NCBI GenBank assembly: GCA_049515555.1
Contig: JBEKTY010000098.1
Location: 1 to 30,519, forward strand
Source of the DNA: JBEKTY01 sp049515555
GTDB taxonomy: Bacteria > Planctomycetota > Planctomycetia > Pirellulales > Thermoguttaceae
Length of the DNA stretch: 30,519 nt
Direction: 5' to 3'
Below, one piece after another: positions 6,101-14,903 of this stretch. The notes below the pieces were generated by a model, which worked only from the letters and a program-made list of their open reading frames with translations, did not search any database and had not been told where the DNA came from. How positions within the stretch are numbered: the stretch's first letter is position 1; every line of letters starts with the position of its first letter. The translations under genes and the position numbers were made by a program.

Positions 6101-8257
6101 ATGTTCCACCGACTGGCGCGGCCGAGTGCGGCCGCTTGTTGCCTTCTGCTGCTGAGCTTCTCCGACGGTTCCGGCCTGAAGGCCGCCGAGCCGGCGGCCC
6201 GAAAGCAGGTGCTCCGCCTGGGCCGTTGCACCTTCGAGGTGCTTACGGAAAAGGGGTGCTTCCAGGGATTGGGGGTCATTACGATCGACGGCCTGGCGGT
6301 CCGCTCGGGGCGCCTGCCGTTGCGGCCCTTCACGCAATCCTTTACCGGGCAGGAGCTGGCGGACCTGGAATTGGCGGCGATCGAGCAGAAGCCGGAGGAA
6401 ATCCGAGTGCGGCTGCGGGCCGTTTTCCGGCCCCTCGAGGTGTGGGTGATGCGCGATCACAGCCTGGATCCCATCCACAGCACCACGGATTGGGATCGGC
6501 CGGCGGCCGGTGAAGGGCGGCTGGACCTGGTGCTCCGCCCGGCGGCCGATCGTTTCGGCGGCGTCGTCTTCGGCGGCTTCGCCTACCACTACGAGTATGA
6601 AAGCCGCACGGTGCCGCTGTTCTATCTCCTGGACAAGGCCAGTTGGGAGATCGGCGGCGACATCAGCGGGGCGACGGTCTACAGCCAGTCGTCCTGCTCG
6701 GCGCCCGTGGCCGTGTTCGACAAGCAGAACGAGTGGAGCACCGAAGGCGCGTTCTGGTGGAGCGGCGACGCCAACGAGAACCGCGTGATGACGCACAACC
6801 TTCCCCGCTGGGCGTCGCACCAGGCGTTCGACTTCCAGTTCAAAGGCCCAGCCACCCTGCTGGGCGTTTACGAGCGCGTCGGTCTGATCCGCTCGGTCCT
6901 GCGGCGCGATCCGGGCAGGGCGGAGCTCAAGACCTTCGACAAGCACATTTTCGACCAGGCCTTGCGCCACGCCACGCCGCCCAAGAAGATCCTGCTCAAC
7001 CGCCAGCCCAAGACGGCCACCGATCAGAAGAACCTCTGGACCTGGACGATCCAGGAGGTGCACGACCGGGCCCGAGCGGAATTCGGCCTGCGGGAAGAGC
7101 CGCTTTTGATGCGGGTGGGCCAGAACTACTGGGTCAATTTCACGATCGACACGTACTTGAAGGATCTGTTGCCGGCGGCGGCGGCGATCGGCGTGGAGGC
7201 CCTGTTCGTCGACAATCTCAACCGCTCGGACATGACCGAGCTTTCCGGCCAGGGGCCGGGCAACATGTGCTGCGGGCAGCGCTACGAGACGGCCCCCTTG
7301 CTGGGCGGCCCGCCGAAGCTCAAGGACTTCGTCGCCCGGGCGAAGGCCGCCGGCATCCGGCCCTTCTCCTGGACCAACAACACGCAGTCGGTGCGCAGCC
7401 CCTTGAACGACGACAAGCACGGCGACTGGTTCGTCAAGATGGAAGACACCCGCACCCGTTGGGGCGGCTCGTACGTATGGGTGCTCAACGCCATGGACTT
7501 CGGCCGCGAGCCGCCCCGCCGCTACTGGATCGACTGCATGAAGAAGATCAAGGCTGAAAGCGGCCTGGACTGCTACCTCTTCGACAGTTTCTACAACCTG
7601 GGCTTCATGCCCGTGAGCTACGCCGGCTGCACGCCCACGACCACCTGGCGGGGCCTGCTGTCGGCCTTCAAAGAGCTCCAGGACGCCGACATCCACTTCA
7701 TGATCGAGTCGTTCGGGCCGTTCGGCGAAGTGCAGCACGGCTGCCCCACCTCGTACAACCTGGAGAACCTCTTCGCCTGCTACAAGATATGCCTGGGGAC
7801 GGGTTACACCACGATCCCCAGCGGCCACGAGGAGCCCCGGAGCCGCCCCTGGCCGCTGCCGCAGTATTACCGCATCCTGGCCTCGATGGCCAATCCCGGC
7901 CATCCGTTGTTCTATCCCGGCGATCGGGCCGGCGAGCAGATCCGCATTGACAAGCTGCTCGGCGACGGTCACAAGCGGGCCCTGGCCGACTACCGCAACA
8001 ACCGCCGCCAAATGTGCCGGCGATACTTGCAGGAAGACGACCAGTCGATCCTATGGCATGATGCCGCCGGCCGCCGGGCTACGCTGTGGAACTTCGTCGA
8101 GCGCCAGGCGGCCTTGCCCGGCACAGTGCGGGACGTTACTACGGGCAAGGACCTTCCGGCCGCGGCCGCCTACCGGCTGCAAGCCTGCCACACCTACGCA
8201 ATCAGCGGCGCCGACCCGCTGCCGACGACTGTGGGCCGGCAGGTCGAGACTCCCTGA
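6101..8257 (+). CDS. Secreted GH36/GH31-like glycoside hydrolase (alpha-galactosidase-like)
   Basis: Predicted 718-residue exported protein. ATG 6101 follows GAGGTG (6089-6094). A signal peptide covers ~1-29 (ACCLLLLSFSDGSGLKA). The N-terminal ~270 residues form a beta-supersandwich-like region. The middle is a TIM barrel with VEALFVDNLN (~370), IRPFSWTNN, GSYVWVLNAMDFG, a SGLDCYLFDSFY segment whose Asp is residue 495 (matching the nucleophile strand of clan GH-D enzymes), and IHFMIESFGPFGE with a further acidic residue. The C-terminal ~90 residues look like the beta-sandwich of such enzymes. GH-D/GH31-type architecture is the best reading, but family and substrate are uncertain. It stands alone with repeat elements on both sides. 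Confidence 0.6.
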   Translation: MFHRLARPSAAACCLLLLSFSDGSGLKAAEPAARKQVLRLGRCTFEVLTEKGCFQGLGVITIDGLAVRSGRLPLRPFTQSFTGQELADLELAAIEQKPEEIRVRLRAVFRPLEVWVMRDHSLDPIHSTTDWDRPAAGEGRLDLVLRPAADRFGGVVFGGFAYHYEYESRTVPLFYLLDKASWEIGGDISGATVYSQSSCSAPVAVFDKQNEWSTEGAFWWSGDANENRVMTHNLPRWASHQAFDFQFKGPATLLGVYERVGLIRSVLRRDPGRAELKTFDKHIFDQALRHATPPKKILLNRQPKTATDQKNLWTWTIQEVHDRARAEFGLREEPLLMRVGQNYWVNFTIDTYLKDLLPAAAAIGVEALFVDNLNRSDMTELSGQGPGNMCCGQRYETAPLLGGPPKLKDFVARAKAAGIRPFSWTNNTQSVRSPLNDDKHGDWFVKMEDTRTRWGGSYVWVLNAMDFGREPPRRYWIDCMKKIKAESGLDCYLFDSFYNLGFMPVSYAGCTPTTTWRGLLSAFKELQDADIHFMIESFGPFGEVQHGCPTSYNLENLFACYKICLGTGYTTIPSGHEEPRSRPWPLPQYYRILASMANPGHPLFYPGDRAGEQIRIDKLLGDGHKRALADYRNNRRQMCRRYLQEDDQSILWHDAAGRRATLWNFVERQAALPGTVRDVTTGKDLPAAAAYRLQACHTYAISGADPLPTTVGRQVETP

Positions 8258-8295
8258 GAGGCCGCGTCAAAATAGCACGCAACACTTCCAACGAA

Positions 8296-8373
8296 GGTGG
8301 CACGTCCCTGAGCGCAGCGAAGGGCGTGCTTTCCTGGCCCGCCACGCCCTTCGTTCCTCAGGGCGTGGCACCC
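8296..8373. repeat. Palindromic GGTGGCACG element (family D)
   Basis: Imperfect inverted repeat: left arm GGTGGCACGTCCCTGAG then CGAAGGGCGTG, right arm CACGCCCTTCG then CTCAGGGCGTGGCACC. Related elements are at 12505-12640, and a 12-base fragment (GGTGGCACGTCC) is at 4319-4330. It lies in the 343-bp gap 8258-8600, whose remainder (8374-8600) shows no gene, clear promoter or terminator. Confidence 0.8.
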
Positions 8374-8600
8374 AAGACGCGAGACTTTCGCCCTGGACAT
8401 CGCCCCACTTGATACCATCGCTTGGGTTAGCTTGGGGCAGCCTGTGGCCGGATGCCCCGCCTGTTGACGGCGGAATAGAATTCTGACGGCCCGAGTCGTG
8501 GGCGACCTTGTTCCGTATCCCCGTCAGGAATGTGCGTCGCGATTGACGCGAGAGCCTTCGATTGATTCCGCACTCTTGTAGACCCCAGGGGCACCGTGTC

Positions 8601-11600
8601 ATGAGTCGCTTTTTTTCTCGTTCGGTTGGAGTCCGTCGCCGGAGGGCCGCCAACCGCCATCCAATGTCGAGCCGATGGAGGCACGTGGATTACCACAGGC
8701 GTTTCGCTGTCGAGCGTCTGGAGACGCGGGCCCTGCTGGCCGCCACCATCAACATCAACTATTCGATCACCAGCGACATGTTCGGCATCGAGAATGCGGC
8801 CATCCAATCGGCGGCGGCCGCCGCCAAGACCGTGTTCACCACTTTGCCCAACCTGCGGATCGAAGGAGACCTGGCCCCGGCCAGCATTTCGGGCTTCGCG
8901 GATGGGACCTATACTCCCGCCAAGAAGTTCGCCAATCTCGATATCGCCTTTAGCATCACGGAAACCGAGAATCTGACCGGCAGCATAACCGTTTTCGGCG
9001 GCACTATGGTTCCGGTAAAGGGCGTCTTCAAGTTCACGGCCGAACTCGAAGACGGCACCGCCGTCCTGAACGGCAGCAAGTGGTTTTACACAGGCCTGGT
9101 TGAGATGCATGGCACGCTGGAATTGAGCGCGACACCCCCCCCATCTTTGAAAGGCTCCGCGACCAGCGAAGGAGAGGTGTTCTTCAACGGGGACAGTATT
9201 CACGTCCCACCCTCCGGCATTCTGCCGGGCAAAATCGAAGGAGCCCTGCTGACGCAAGCCGTGTTCAAGTTCGGCCCGTTTGTCGTTTACCCGGAACTGC
9301 TTGGCGGAGGGCTGACCTGGGGCATCGGCATTCCCACGCAGCCCTTCACGTTAGACCTCACCAAACTTGGCCCGGCGGCCATTGCCTCGGCCGGCGCCGG
9401 GTCTGCGGCGGCCCTGCCGACTACCGCCGGAGCGCCCTCGGGGACGGCGCAGGCCAACGCTATCGCCCCCGACGGCACTGCCGTCCAACTCGTGCCGGAA
9501 ACTCCCACCGGCACCGTCACCGTCGGGTCGGCGTTCAACGTGGTGGTCAATGCGGAGGACGCCCAAAACAATATCGACGACACGTTCAACGGCCCGGTGA
9601 CCATTACGTTCATCAACGCGTACGGACTGCCCGACGGCACCGTGACGGTGACGGCCGCGGGCGGCGTGGCGGAGTTCGACGACGTGGCGGTCTTCACCGC
9701 GGGTCCCTATACCTTGGACGCTACGTCACCCGGGCTGCCCGAGGCATCGGTGCCGAGTGTGACTGCCACGCCCGCGGTGGCAACGCAACTGGCCGTTTCG
9801 CCGCTGGGCGGCGACGTCGCCAGCGGTGGGCCGTTCACCGCGGAGGTCGTCGCGCTGGACCCCCTTGGCAATCCCGCCCCCACGTTCCACGGCAAGGTGA
9901 CGCTCGCGCTGGGCACGAACCCGAGCGGCGCCAAGCTGGGCGGGACCCTCACCGTGACCGCCGTCGATGGCGTGGCCACTTTCAACGGCCTTTCGATCAG
10001 CAAGCCGGGCAACGGCTACACGCTCGAGGCCACCAGCCACGGATTGAGCGCCGACACCGGAGCGGCGTTTACGGTGTCCAACGAGAAGTTGGCGGTCACC
10101 ACCCAACCGCCCGGCACCGTGACGGCGGGTAGCCCCTTCGGTCTAGTCGTCAAGGTCGAGAACGGCAAGGGACAGGTCGACAAGACTTTCGGCGGCAGCG
10201 TGACGCTCGGCGATCCCGGCCAGACGCTCGGCGGCGTGACGACCGTGCCGGTGCTCAAGGGTGTGGCGACTTTCTCGGGCTTGACGCTTGACCAGGCCGC
10301 CAGCGGCGATTGGCTAAACGTCCAGACCAGCGGACTGCCGGTGGCAACGACGAACAGCTTTAGCGTCGTGGCAGGGGCCGTCACGAAACTGGCGGTGATC
10401 ACGCCGCCCCCGGCCGATGTGACCGATGGGGCCCCTTTCGCCATGGACGTGGCGGTCGAAGATGCCGAGGGCAACGTGGTGACCAGCTACAGCGGCGGCG
10501 TGTCGCTGGCCATCGCGACTGGCTCCGGGACGTTGACGGGGGCGTCGACGCCGGCGCCGGTAACCAGCGGCGTGGCCGCTTTCACCGGCCTGGAACTCGA
10601 CCCTACCGGCAGCTACACGCTCAAGGCGAGCACCTCCGGCGGCAGCGCGTTGACCCCGGCGACCACGTCGGGAATCGGCGTCACGCCCACCGGTGTGGCC
10701 ACGCACCTGGAGTTCGCGCTCGAGCCCCTAGGCATCTTGAACGCCGGCGACAACTTCAATGTGATCGTCGAGGCCACGGACAGCTTTGGGACGCCGGATT
10801 CGAGCGTCAACGGCACCGTTACCATCACCGGCCCCTTTGGCACAACCACGCCGGAGAACATGACGGGCGGCACCACCGGCAGCATCAGCATTCCCGCGGA
10901 CCAAGCCGGCAATGACCTTGCGCTCACGGCCAGCATCAGCGGCCAGCCGGCGATTGCCCCGGCCACGTCGACTGCCTTTACCGTCGCGCCCGGGGTGGTG
11001 ACGCAACTCGCGTTTGCGGGCCTGCCCGCCAGCGTCTTGGCCGGCGCGCCCTTGCCGGTGGCGGTGCTTGCTGAAGACGCATTCGGCAATGTGAACCCGG
11101 GCGCCATCGCCGACATCGGGCTTACGGCCAACGACGGCGCCGGCTTGGCGGGGGCGACCCCAACGCGGCTGGTGCTGGGTGCGGCCTACTTTCCGGCGGT
11201 CACGCTTACCGCCGGCCACGCCGCGAGCTACACGCTGGGGGCCGCCGTCACCACGCCGGGCACGAACCTGATCGTCACTTCGCCCTCCTTCACGATCGAA
11301 AACGACCAGTTGGTGGTGACGGCCGAGCCGCCCAATCGCATCTCGGTTGACGAGCAGTTCAGCTTGACGGTCGCCGCCGAGAACGCCGCCGGGCAGATCG
11401 TCGATCTTTCGGGCAACGTGAGCATCGGCCTGGTCAACCTGGGGACCACGGCCACGCTGGGCGGCCCGCAGTCGGTTCCATTGGTAAATGGCGTCGCGAC
11501 GTTCTCCGGCTTGACGCTGGACATGCCCGGCACATTTGCGCTCACCCTGACCGCTGCCGGCGCGGTCCCCGCGGTGACCATTCCCATCACGCTGGTGGCC

Positions 11601-12476
11601 GGAGAGCTTGCAGCCGTTTCCAGCATCACGCCGGCCATGGGCCCCTTGGCCGGCGGCACCCAGGTCACCATTGATGGCAGCAACCTGAATCTCGCGGGCA
11701 ACACGGTCTACTTCGGCAAGGTCGAGGCCAGCCACGTCACGTTCACATCGGCGACCTCGATCACGGCCACGAGCCCCGCCGGAGCGGGCACTGTGGATAT
11801 AACCGTGGTGACGACCGGCGGCGGAAGCTCGGCCACGTCGCCCGCAGACCAGTTCACCTACACCCCGGGCCCGGTCATCACCAGCGTCGTGGCGACCGCC
11901 ACCACCTCGGCCGTCAACACGACCATCACCTGGGACGAGACGGATGCCAGCGGCCTGGGCAAGGCCACGTTGACCATCGATGGAACGTCCGAAAAGCTGA
12001 CGACGAAGGCATCCGGCAAGACGGCCGCGAGCTACTCGTTTTCGGGCACCGTGGCCGCCGGTATGGATTCCTATGTCATTACCGCGCTGGACACAAGCGG
12101 CCTGGTCACCACGTACCGCGGGACGCTGAACGTGCCTGTGCCGCTGCCTGCCGCGACCAGCATCAGCCCGACGGCGGGGCCCGAGGGCGACAGCACGCCG
12201 GTTGCCATCAAGGGCACGAACCTGCTGGGCGCCACGGTGAAGTTCGGCGCTAAGGCGGCGACCATCTTCGTCAGCAAGTCGGCCACGAAGATCGTGGTCA
12301 AGACGCCGGCAGGCACGGCGGGCCCGGTAAACGTGACGGTCACTACCGCGGGCGGCACGGCCACCGCCCCCGATCAGTTCACCTACGTCGTAGCGGCGCA
12401 CGCCGCGGCCGCCGTCAACAGCGCCCCCAGCACGCCCTACCTCAACGATCTGGCACTCCTGGCCCTGACGGGCTAG
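8601..12476 (+). CDS. Giant secreted Ig-like/TIG repeat surface protein with LETRALLA leader
   Basis: Predicted 1291-residue surface or secreted protein. ATG 8601 (MSRFFSRSVGVRRRR) is preferred to the in-frame TTG at 8562; AGGGG sits at 8586-8590. The basic N-terminus ends in FAVERLETRALLAA (~residues 35-48), the LExRxLLA motif at the start of many large planctomycete extracellular proteins. Residues ~50-260 are a unique beta-rich domain. About eight ~90-residue Ig-like repeats follow, each with a hydrophobic-TPP/PLG-xxVTAGxPF-xxVVxAEDxxGN core and a GVATFSGLTLD closing strand. Two IPT/TIG domains come next (SSITPAMGPLAGGTQVTIDG and TSISPTAGPEGDSTPVAIKG) around another Ig-like unit. The short tail ends LNDLALLALTG; no dockerin, PEP-CTERM or LPXTG is seen. 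A role in adhesion or cell-envelope structure is inferred. Confidence 0.8.
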   Translation: MSRFFSRSVGVRRRRAANRHPMSSRWRHVDYHRRFAVERLETRALLAATININYSITSDMFGIENAAIQSAAAAAKTVFTTLPNLRIEGDLAPASISGFADGTYTPAKKFANLDIAFSITETENLTGSITVFGGTMVPVKGVFKFTAELEDGTAVLNGSKWFYTGLVEMHGTLELSATPPPSLKGSATSEGEVFFNGDSIHVPPSGILPGKIEGALLTQAVFKFGPFVVYPELLGGGLTWGIGIPTQPFTLDLTKLGPAAIASAGAGSAAALPTTAGAPSGTAQANAIAPDGTAVQLVPETPTGTVTVGSAFNVVVNAEDAQNNIDDTFNGPVTITFINAYGLPDGTVTVTAAGGVAEFDDVAVFTAGPYTLDATSPGLPEASVPSVTATPAVATQLAVSPLGGDVASGGPFTAEVVALDPLGNPAPTFHGKVTLALGTNPSGAKLGGTLTVTAVDGVATFNGLSISKPGNGYTLEATSHGLSADTGAAFTVSNEKLAVTTQPPGTVTAGSPFGLVVKVENGKGQVDKTFGGSVTLGDPGQTLGGVTTVPVLKGVATFSGLTLDQAASGDWLNVQTSGLPVATTNSFSVVAGAVTKLAVITPPPADVTDGAPFAMDVAVEDAEGNVVTSYSGGVSLAIATGSGTLTGASTPAPVTSGVAAFTGLELDPTGSYTLKASTSGGSALTPATTSGIGVTPTGVATHLEFALEPLGILNAGDNFNVIVEATDSFGTPDSSVNGTVTITGPFGTTTPENMTGGTTGSISIPADQAGNDLALTASISGQPAIAPATSTAFTVAPGVVTQLAFAGLPASVLAGAPLPVAVLAEDAFGNVNPGAIADIGLTANDGAGLAGATPTRLVLGAAYFPAVTLTAGHAASYTLGAAVTTPGTNLIVTSPSFTIENDQLVVTAEPPNRISVDEQFSLTVAAENAAGQIVDLSGNVSIGLVNLGTTATLGGPQSVPLVNGVATFSGLTLDMPGTFALTLTAAGAVPAVTIPITLVAGELAAVSSITPAMGPLAGGTQVTIDGSNLNLAGNTVYFGKVEASHVTFTSATSITATSPAGAGTVDITVVTTGGGSSATSPADQFTYTPGPVITSVVATATTSAVNTTITWDETDASGLGKATLTIDGTSEKLTTKASGKTAASYSFSGTVAAGMDSYVITALDTSGLVTTYRGTLNVPVPLPAATSISPTAGPEGDSTPVAIKGTNLLGATVKFGAKAATIFVSKSATKIVVKTPAGTAGPVNVTVTTAGGTATAPDQFTYVVAAHAAAAVNSAPSTPYLNDLALLALTG

Positions 12477-12504
12477 CCTAGCGATCTGTCAGCCTTCAAT
12501 TGAT

Positions 12505-12640
12505 GGGTGGCACGCCCTGAAAGGGCGTGGCTCGGCGGCTCAGCACGCCCTTTCAGTGGGTGCCATGCCCACGCTTGCCGTGGGCATGTTTTCCCGAGAA
12601 AACCGCCGCATGGCTACGCGAGCGTGGCCATGGCACCCAC
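12505..12640. repeat. Two adjoining palindromes of the GGTGGCACG family (D)
   Basis: The first (12505-12565) pairs GGGTGGCACGCCCTGAAAGG with AGCACGCCCTTTCAGTGGGTG-type sequence. The second (12556-12640) pairs GTGGGTGCCATG...CCACGC with GCGTGG...CATGGCACCCAC. They overlap by a few bases and occupy much of the 320-bp gap between two convergent genes, where they may limit transcription from both sides. No gene is seen in the gap. Confidence 0.75.
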
Positions 12641-12660
12641 TACAGTTACGATGAAACCGC

Positions 12661-12791
12661 TCTAGCCCTCTCCCGGAGGGAGCGGGGACCGATCAATCCG
12701 CAACTTGTGAACGCCCAGATGGAAAATGAAGATCGAAGGCGGACGTCCCAAGTCCCAAGACCAAAGTCCCAAGTCCAAAGACCCAAGACCC
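12661..12791. repeat. GPLP-type repeat fragment plus short AAGTCCCAAG direct repeats
   Basis: 12665-12688 carries CCCTCTCCCGGAGGGAGCGG, a fragment of the widespread repeat whose in-frame copies encode PHPGPLPxGE (compare 22027-22060). 12745-12791 is a run of near-identical AAGTCCCAAG/ACCAAAGTCC units of about 10 bases. Nothing gene-like is present. Confidence 0.65.
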
Positions 12792-12796
12792 GATCC

Positions 12797-14758
12797 CTAT
12801 TCTGCGCGTGGCGCGGGCGGCGATCCGCTCCGCTCGGCCAGGAACTTCATTAAGGTTGCGGCGAGGCCATCGGCGGTGGCGGTGCCGCCGAGGGCCAGGA
12901 TTTCGGGCATGATCTTCACGCCCCGCTCGGCCAGGGCGGTGGCCACGTTGATGACGGCGGTGGGCCCCTGGCCCAAGGCGCGGACCTGGGCCTCGAAGCC
13001 TTTGGCGCGGGCCAGGCCCACGGCTTCCACCTCGGCCCCCTTGGCGCGGCCCGTCTCGGCGATGTAGGTCGCCTCGCCGTCGGCCTGCTTCTTGCGGGCC
13101 TCGGCCGTCTGCGTGGCGATGGCCACGCCCACCTGGGCCTGCGCCAACTGGGCCTGCATGTCGGCCGTGCCCTTGGCCTTCTCCATGTCGATCCGCAGTT
13201 GCTGCGCCTCCTGCTGCATGCGGTAGGTGGCCTTCTCCTGGTTGGCGATCTCCCGTTTCGTCAGCACCGTGACCAGCTCAGCGGGCAGGATCACGTCCTG
13301 GATATAGACGCCGCGGGTCTCGACTTCGTACTGGTTCAGTTGCCCGCGGATGTGCTCCAGCGCACTTTCCTGCACCTTCTGGCGGGTCTCGATGAACTGC
13401 ACCGCGGGCATGCTCTGCAGCGTGTCGCGGAAGTGGTTGCCCACGGCCGCTTGCAGCACCTCGTTGACCAGGTTGGCGATCGTGCCCACCATGCTGATGA
13501 CGCGCGGGGCGGTCGTATCCGGCACGTGGATCTGCACCACCAGCTCGATGCTGAAGATGAAGCCTTCGCGGCTCTTGGCCACGATCTTCGACAGCCGCTC
13601 GTCGAGCTTGTGGGCCTCGCTTACCGCCTCCGACCAGTTCAGGCTGAGAATGGCCGTGGGCACGTGCTCGGCCTCGTAGCAGCGGGGGTTGATGGCGTAC
13701 TTGCCGGTCCGCAACGGCTCTTGCCAGATGCCGCGATGGCCGGGGCGGACGATCGACCCGAACTTGAAGGCCGCCCCCGACGTGTCTTGCGTGGGCAGGC
13801 CCACGTAGGCCTTGATGACCGCCACTTCGCCCTGCTTGACCACCAGCATGGGCACTTCTTCCACGCGAACCAGGAAGGGGTTGAGCAGGTAGGCCCCGTA
13901 CAGCAGCGGATCGTGTTGCAGGCCGATCCTGCCGCCGGCCTTCAGGAAGGCGTCGAAGTCCTGGTAGTTATTGTGCTCGACCGACTTCGTTCCGATGAGG
14001 GCTTCGATGAGCGTCTGGTCGGTGGCCTTCTCGCTTTCGAGTTTCTTGATGTCTTCGAACTCGCCCAGGCGGCCGGCGATGGCCCCGCCCGGCAAGGGCT
14101 GGCCCTCCAGCGTGGTCACGATGCCGCACGTATCCAGCACCAACCCGCCGGCCGCCGTGCGGGGCGTAATCACCGTAACCTTCAGTTGTTCTTCCGAGAG
14201 GCCGAACGATTGGAAGGTCAGCTTGCCGATGGCCTGCAAGCGCTGGAATGCGTGGGCCACGGGCAGGCCGTACACCCGCTCGCGGGTAACGACCAGAAAG
14301 CCCACCGGATGCACGGGCATGAGGCTGCCGGGCGGCAGAACGGGCCGCTGCACGCCCTTCTGGCCGCCGGCCTTCAGCCAGGCCCGCAGGTCGGTGATAA
14401 GGTTCAAATCGCTGAGCGACTCGGCCGACTTGGCGCCCACCGGCAAGGGCTTGCCGGCCTGGGCCACGACCACCCCGATCTCGCCGGCCCGAACTTGCAC
14501 CCAAGCGTGCTTTTCCACGAGATATACCAGCCACAACCGGAAATGCCAGCCGGGCATCAACAGATCGGCCTGATAGCCGGCCTCGCCCTGGAAGGCGATG
14601 GGGTTGTCATCGGGCAGCTCCGCCAGCGCGAAGCGCTTCGTCACCAGCCCCACCTGCGTCGGACCGATGATGCGGATCGAGGGAAGCACCAGGATCACGA
14701 CCACGGCCATGAGGGTCGTAAAGAACCAATGGGCCGCCAGGAACGACAAGATTTCCAT
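12797..14758 (-). CDS. SPFH/band 7 (flotillin-like) membrane protein
   Basis: Predicted 653-residue membrane-anchored SPFH protein. ATG at 14758 (MEILSFLAAHWFF) follows GGGGAGGT; the longer open frame upstream overlaps the divergent gene and is rejected. One N-terminal transmembrane segment covers ~5-30 (FFTTLMAVVVILVLPSI), followed by GPTQVGLVTKRFA. The SPFH core covers ~200-480, including FIFSIELVVQIHVPDT, VEVLQ-type oligomerisation and FRDTLQSMPAVQFIETR. A long Ala/Glu/Lys/Gln-rich coiled coil follows (~490-590, QEAQQLRIDMEKAKG, EARKKQADGEAT), and the C-terminus is GVKIMPEILALGG. Such proteins build membrane microdomains or ring complexes. It is divergent from a type IIG RM gene, sharing a ~145-bp promoter region; a functional link is not shown. 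Confidence 0.85.
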   Translation of the reverse strand: MEILSFLAAHWFFTTLMAVVVILVLPSIRIIGPTQVGLVTKRFALAELPDDNPIAFQGEAGYQADLLMPGWHFRLWLVYLVEKHAWVQVRAGEIGVVVAQAGKPLPVGAKSAESLSDLNLITDLRAWLKAGGQKGVQRPVLPPGSLMPVHPVGFLVVTRERVYGLPVAHAFQRLQAIGKLTFQSFGLSEEQLKVTVITPRTAAGGLVLDTCGIVTTLEGQPLPGGAIAGRLGEFEDIKKLESEKATDQTLIEALIGTKSVEHNNYQDFDAFLKAGGRIGLQHDPLLYGAYLLNPFLVRVEEVPMLVVKQGEVAVIKAYVGLPTQDTSGAAFKFGSIVRPGHRGIWQEPLRTGKYAINPRCYEAEHVPTAILSLNWSEAVSEAHKLDERLSKIVAKSREGFIFSIELVVQIHVPDTTAPRVISMVGTIANLVNEVLQAAVGNHFRDTLQSMPAVQFIETRQKVQESALEHIRGQLNQYEVETRGVYIQDVILPAELVTVLTKREIANQEKATYRMQQEAQQLRIDMEKAKGTADMQAQLAQAQVGVAIATQTAEARKKQADGEATYIAETGRAKGAEVEAVGLARAKGFEAQVRALGQGPTAVINVATALAERGVKIMPEILALGGTATADGLAATLMKFLAERSGSPPAPRAE

Positions 14759-14806
14759 GATTGCACCTCCCCAGGGAAAAGCGGCCCTTCTGGGCCGACG
14801 GCATCT

Positions 14807-14835
14807 ATTATGATTGGGGGGTGAGGGGCTTGCAA
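14807..14835 (-). promoter_or_regulatory. Sigma70-type promoter for the SPFH gene
   Basis: On the minus strand: TTGCAA (14830-14835), a 17-base spacer, then CATAAT (14807-14812). Predicted start of transcription is near 14800, giving a leader of about 40 bases before ATG 14758. Confidence 0.6.
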
Positions 14836-14849
14836 GGGTACGGGAAGGG

Positions 14850-14878
14850 TTCACACCTCCGTGGAGTTGGGGTATAAA
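14850..14878 (+). promoter_or_regulatory. Sigma70-type promoter for the type IIG RM gene
   Basis: TTCACA (14850-14855), a 17-base spacer, then TATAAA (14873-14878), each one mismatch from consensus. Predicted start of transcription is near 14885, about 20 bases before ATG 14904. It lies back to back with the SPFH promoter; the two -35 boxes are 14 bases apart, so one regulator bound here could affect both genes. Confidence 0.65.
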
Positions 14879-14903
14879 GTATCCTGCCGCCCCGGAGGCG
14901 AAG

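Noticed and set aside
6077..8011. 644-codon open frame on the minus strand
   Set aside because: Antisense shadow of the GH36-like gene. The plus-strand protein has a signal peptide, RBS and conserved barrel motifs; this one has none.
10728..12401. 557-codon open frame on the minus strand inside the Ig/TIG gene
   Set aside because: Low-complexity Arg/Gly/Asp translation opposite a repetitive GC-rich gene; no start signal.
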